From contig CABTWT010000062.1 in NCBI GenBank assembly GCA_902488555.1, positions 1 to 6,835 on the forward strand: DNA of 6,835 nucleotides, in the 5' to 3' direction. Below, in pieces: positions 6,764-6,835 of the stretch (position 1 is its first letter; every line of letters starts with the position of its first letter). The translations under genes and the position numbers were made by a program. The DNA is from an uncultured Anaerococcus sp. GTDB taxonomy: Bacteria > Bacillota_A > Clostridia > Tissierellales > Peptoniphilaceae. Under the pieces are notes generated by a model. It worked only from the letters and a program-made list of their open reading frames with translations. It did not search any database and was not told the origin of the DNA.

Positions 6764-6835
6764 TGTATAGTTGCTTGGTATTAGCAAAAATTATGTTACT
6801 AAATTTTTATAGATTTTTAAAATTTTAATTCAAAA
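6764..6835. other. AT-rich end of window without a recognised feature
   Basis: After the stop of the hypothetical gene the sequence is almost all A and T. I see no clear GC-stem terminator, no start of a further gene and no repeat. Confidence 0.4.

Noticed and set aside
6579..6770. Plus-strand open frame of 63 codons overlapping the acidic protein gene
   Set aside because: It lies in another frame inside 6419-6763, has no convincing ribosome binding site and has a composition typical of an off-frame translation.
1..6835. CRISPR arrays, insertion sequences, tRNA or rRNA genes
   Set aside because: I looked on both strands and saw no repeat-spacer pattern, transposase, long terminal inverted repeats or RNA gene.

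Overview
This window holds most of a Kdp high-affinity potassium uptake locus from a low-GC bacterium. The strong AT bias, the AGGAGG-type ribosome binding sites, the frequent ATA, TTA and AGA codons and the style of the Kdp proteins all point to an anaerobic Firmicute of the Clostridia/Tissierellia kind. The genus cannot be settled from sequence reading alone; Anaerococcus or Peptoniphilus-like is only a guess.

Left and centre (1-4140, minus strand). A tightly packed operon reads right to left. It starts with a 31-residue hydrophobic microprotein, then KdpF (25 residues), a 111-residue TPR protein, KdpA (580 residues) and KdpB (611 codons visible; the C-terminus runs off the window edge). 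KdpC is expected just beyond position 1 but is not visible. Gaps between genes are 8-21 bases, and two stop codons lie inside the next gene's ribosome binding site. KdpA carries the K+ selectivity filter and KdpB is the P-type ATPase that powers it; all catalytic motifs in view are intact. Both microproteins and the TPR gene are too small or too unusual to be expected from the E. coli kdpFABC model.

Centre (4141-4313). This 173-base divergent regulatory region lies between the transport operon and kdpD. It contains four exact copies of TTAAAAT with start-to-start spacings of 11, 21 and 11 bases, placed just upstream of an extended -10 for the transport operon. That is the geometry expected for an OmpR/PhoB-family regulator such as KdpE.

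Right (4314-6835, plus strand). A KdpD homologue keeps the Walker-containing KdpD domain, the universal-stress (c-di-AMP-binding type) domain, four membrane helices and a GAF domain. It stops where the histidine kinase should begin; no kinase remnant and no kdpE are visible downstream. A perfect 15-bp hairpin, probably a terminator, then precedes an unrecognised 114-residue acidic protein.

Together the genes make a K+-scavenging pump whose expression is presumably sensed by KdpD. Here the sensor is separated from, or has lost, its kinase. The most unusual points are the kinase-less KdpD, the TPR protein inside the structural operon, the extra microprotein and the phased TTAAAAT array.
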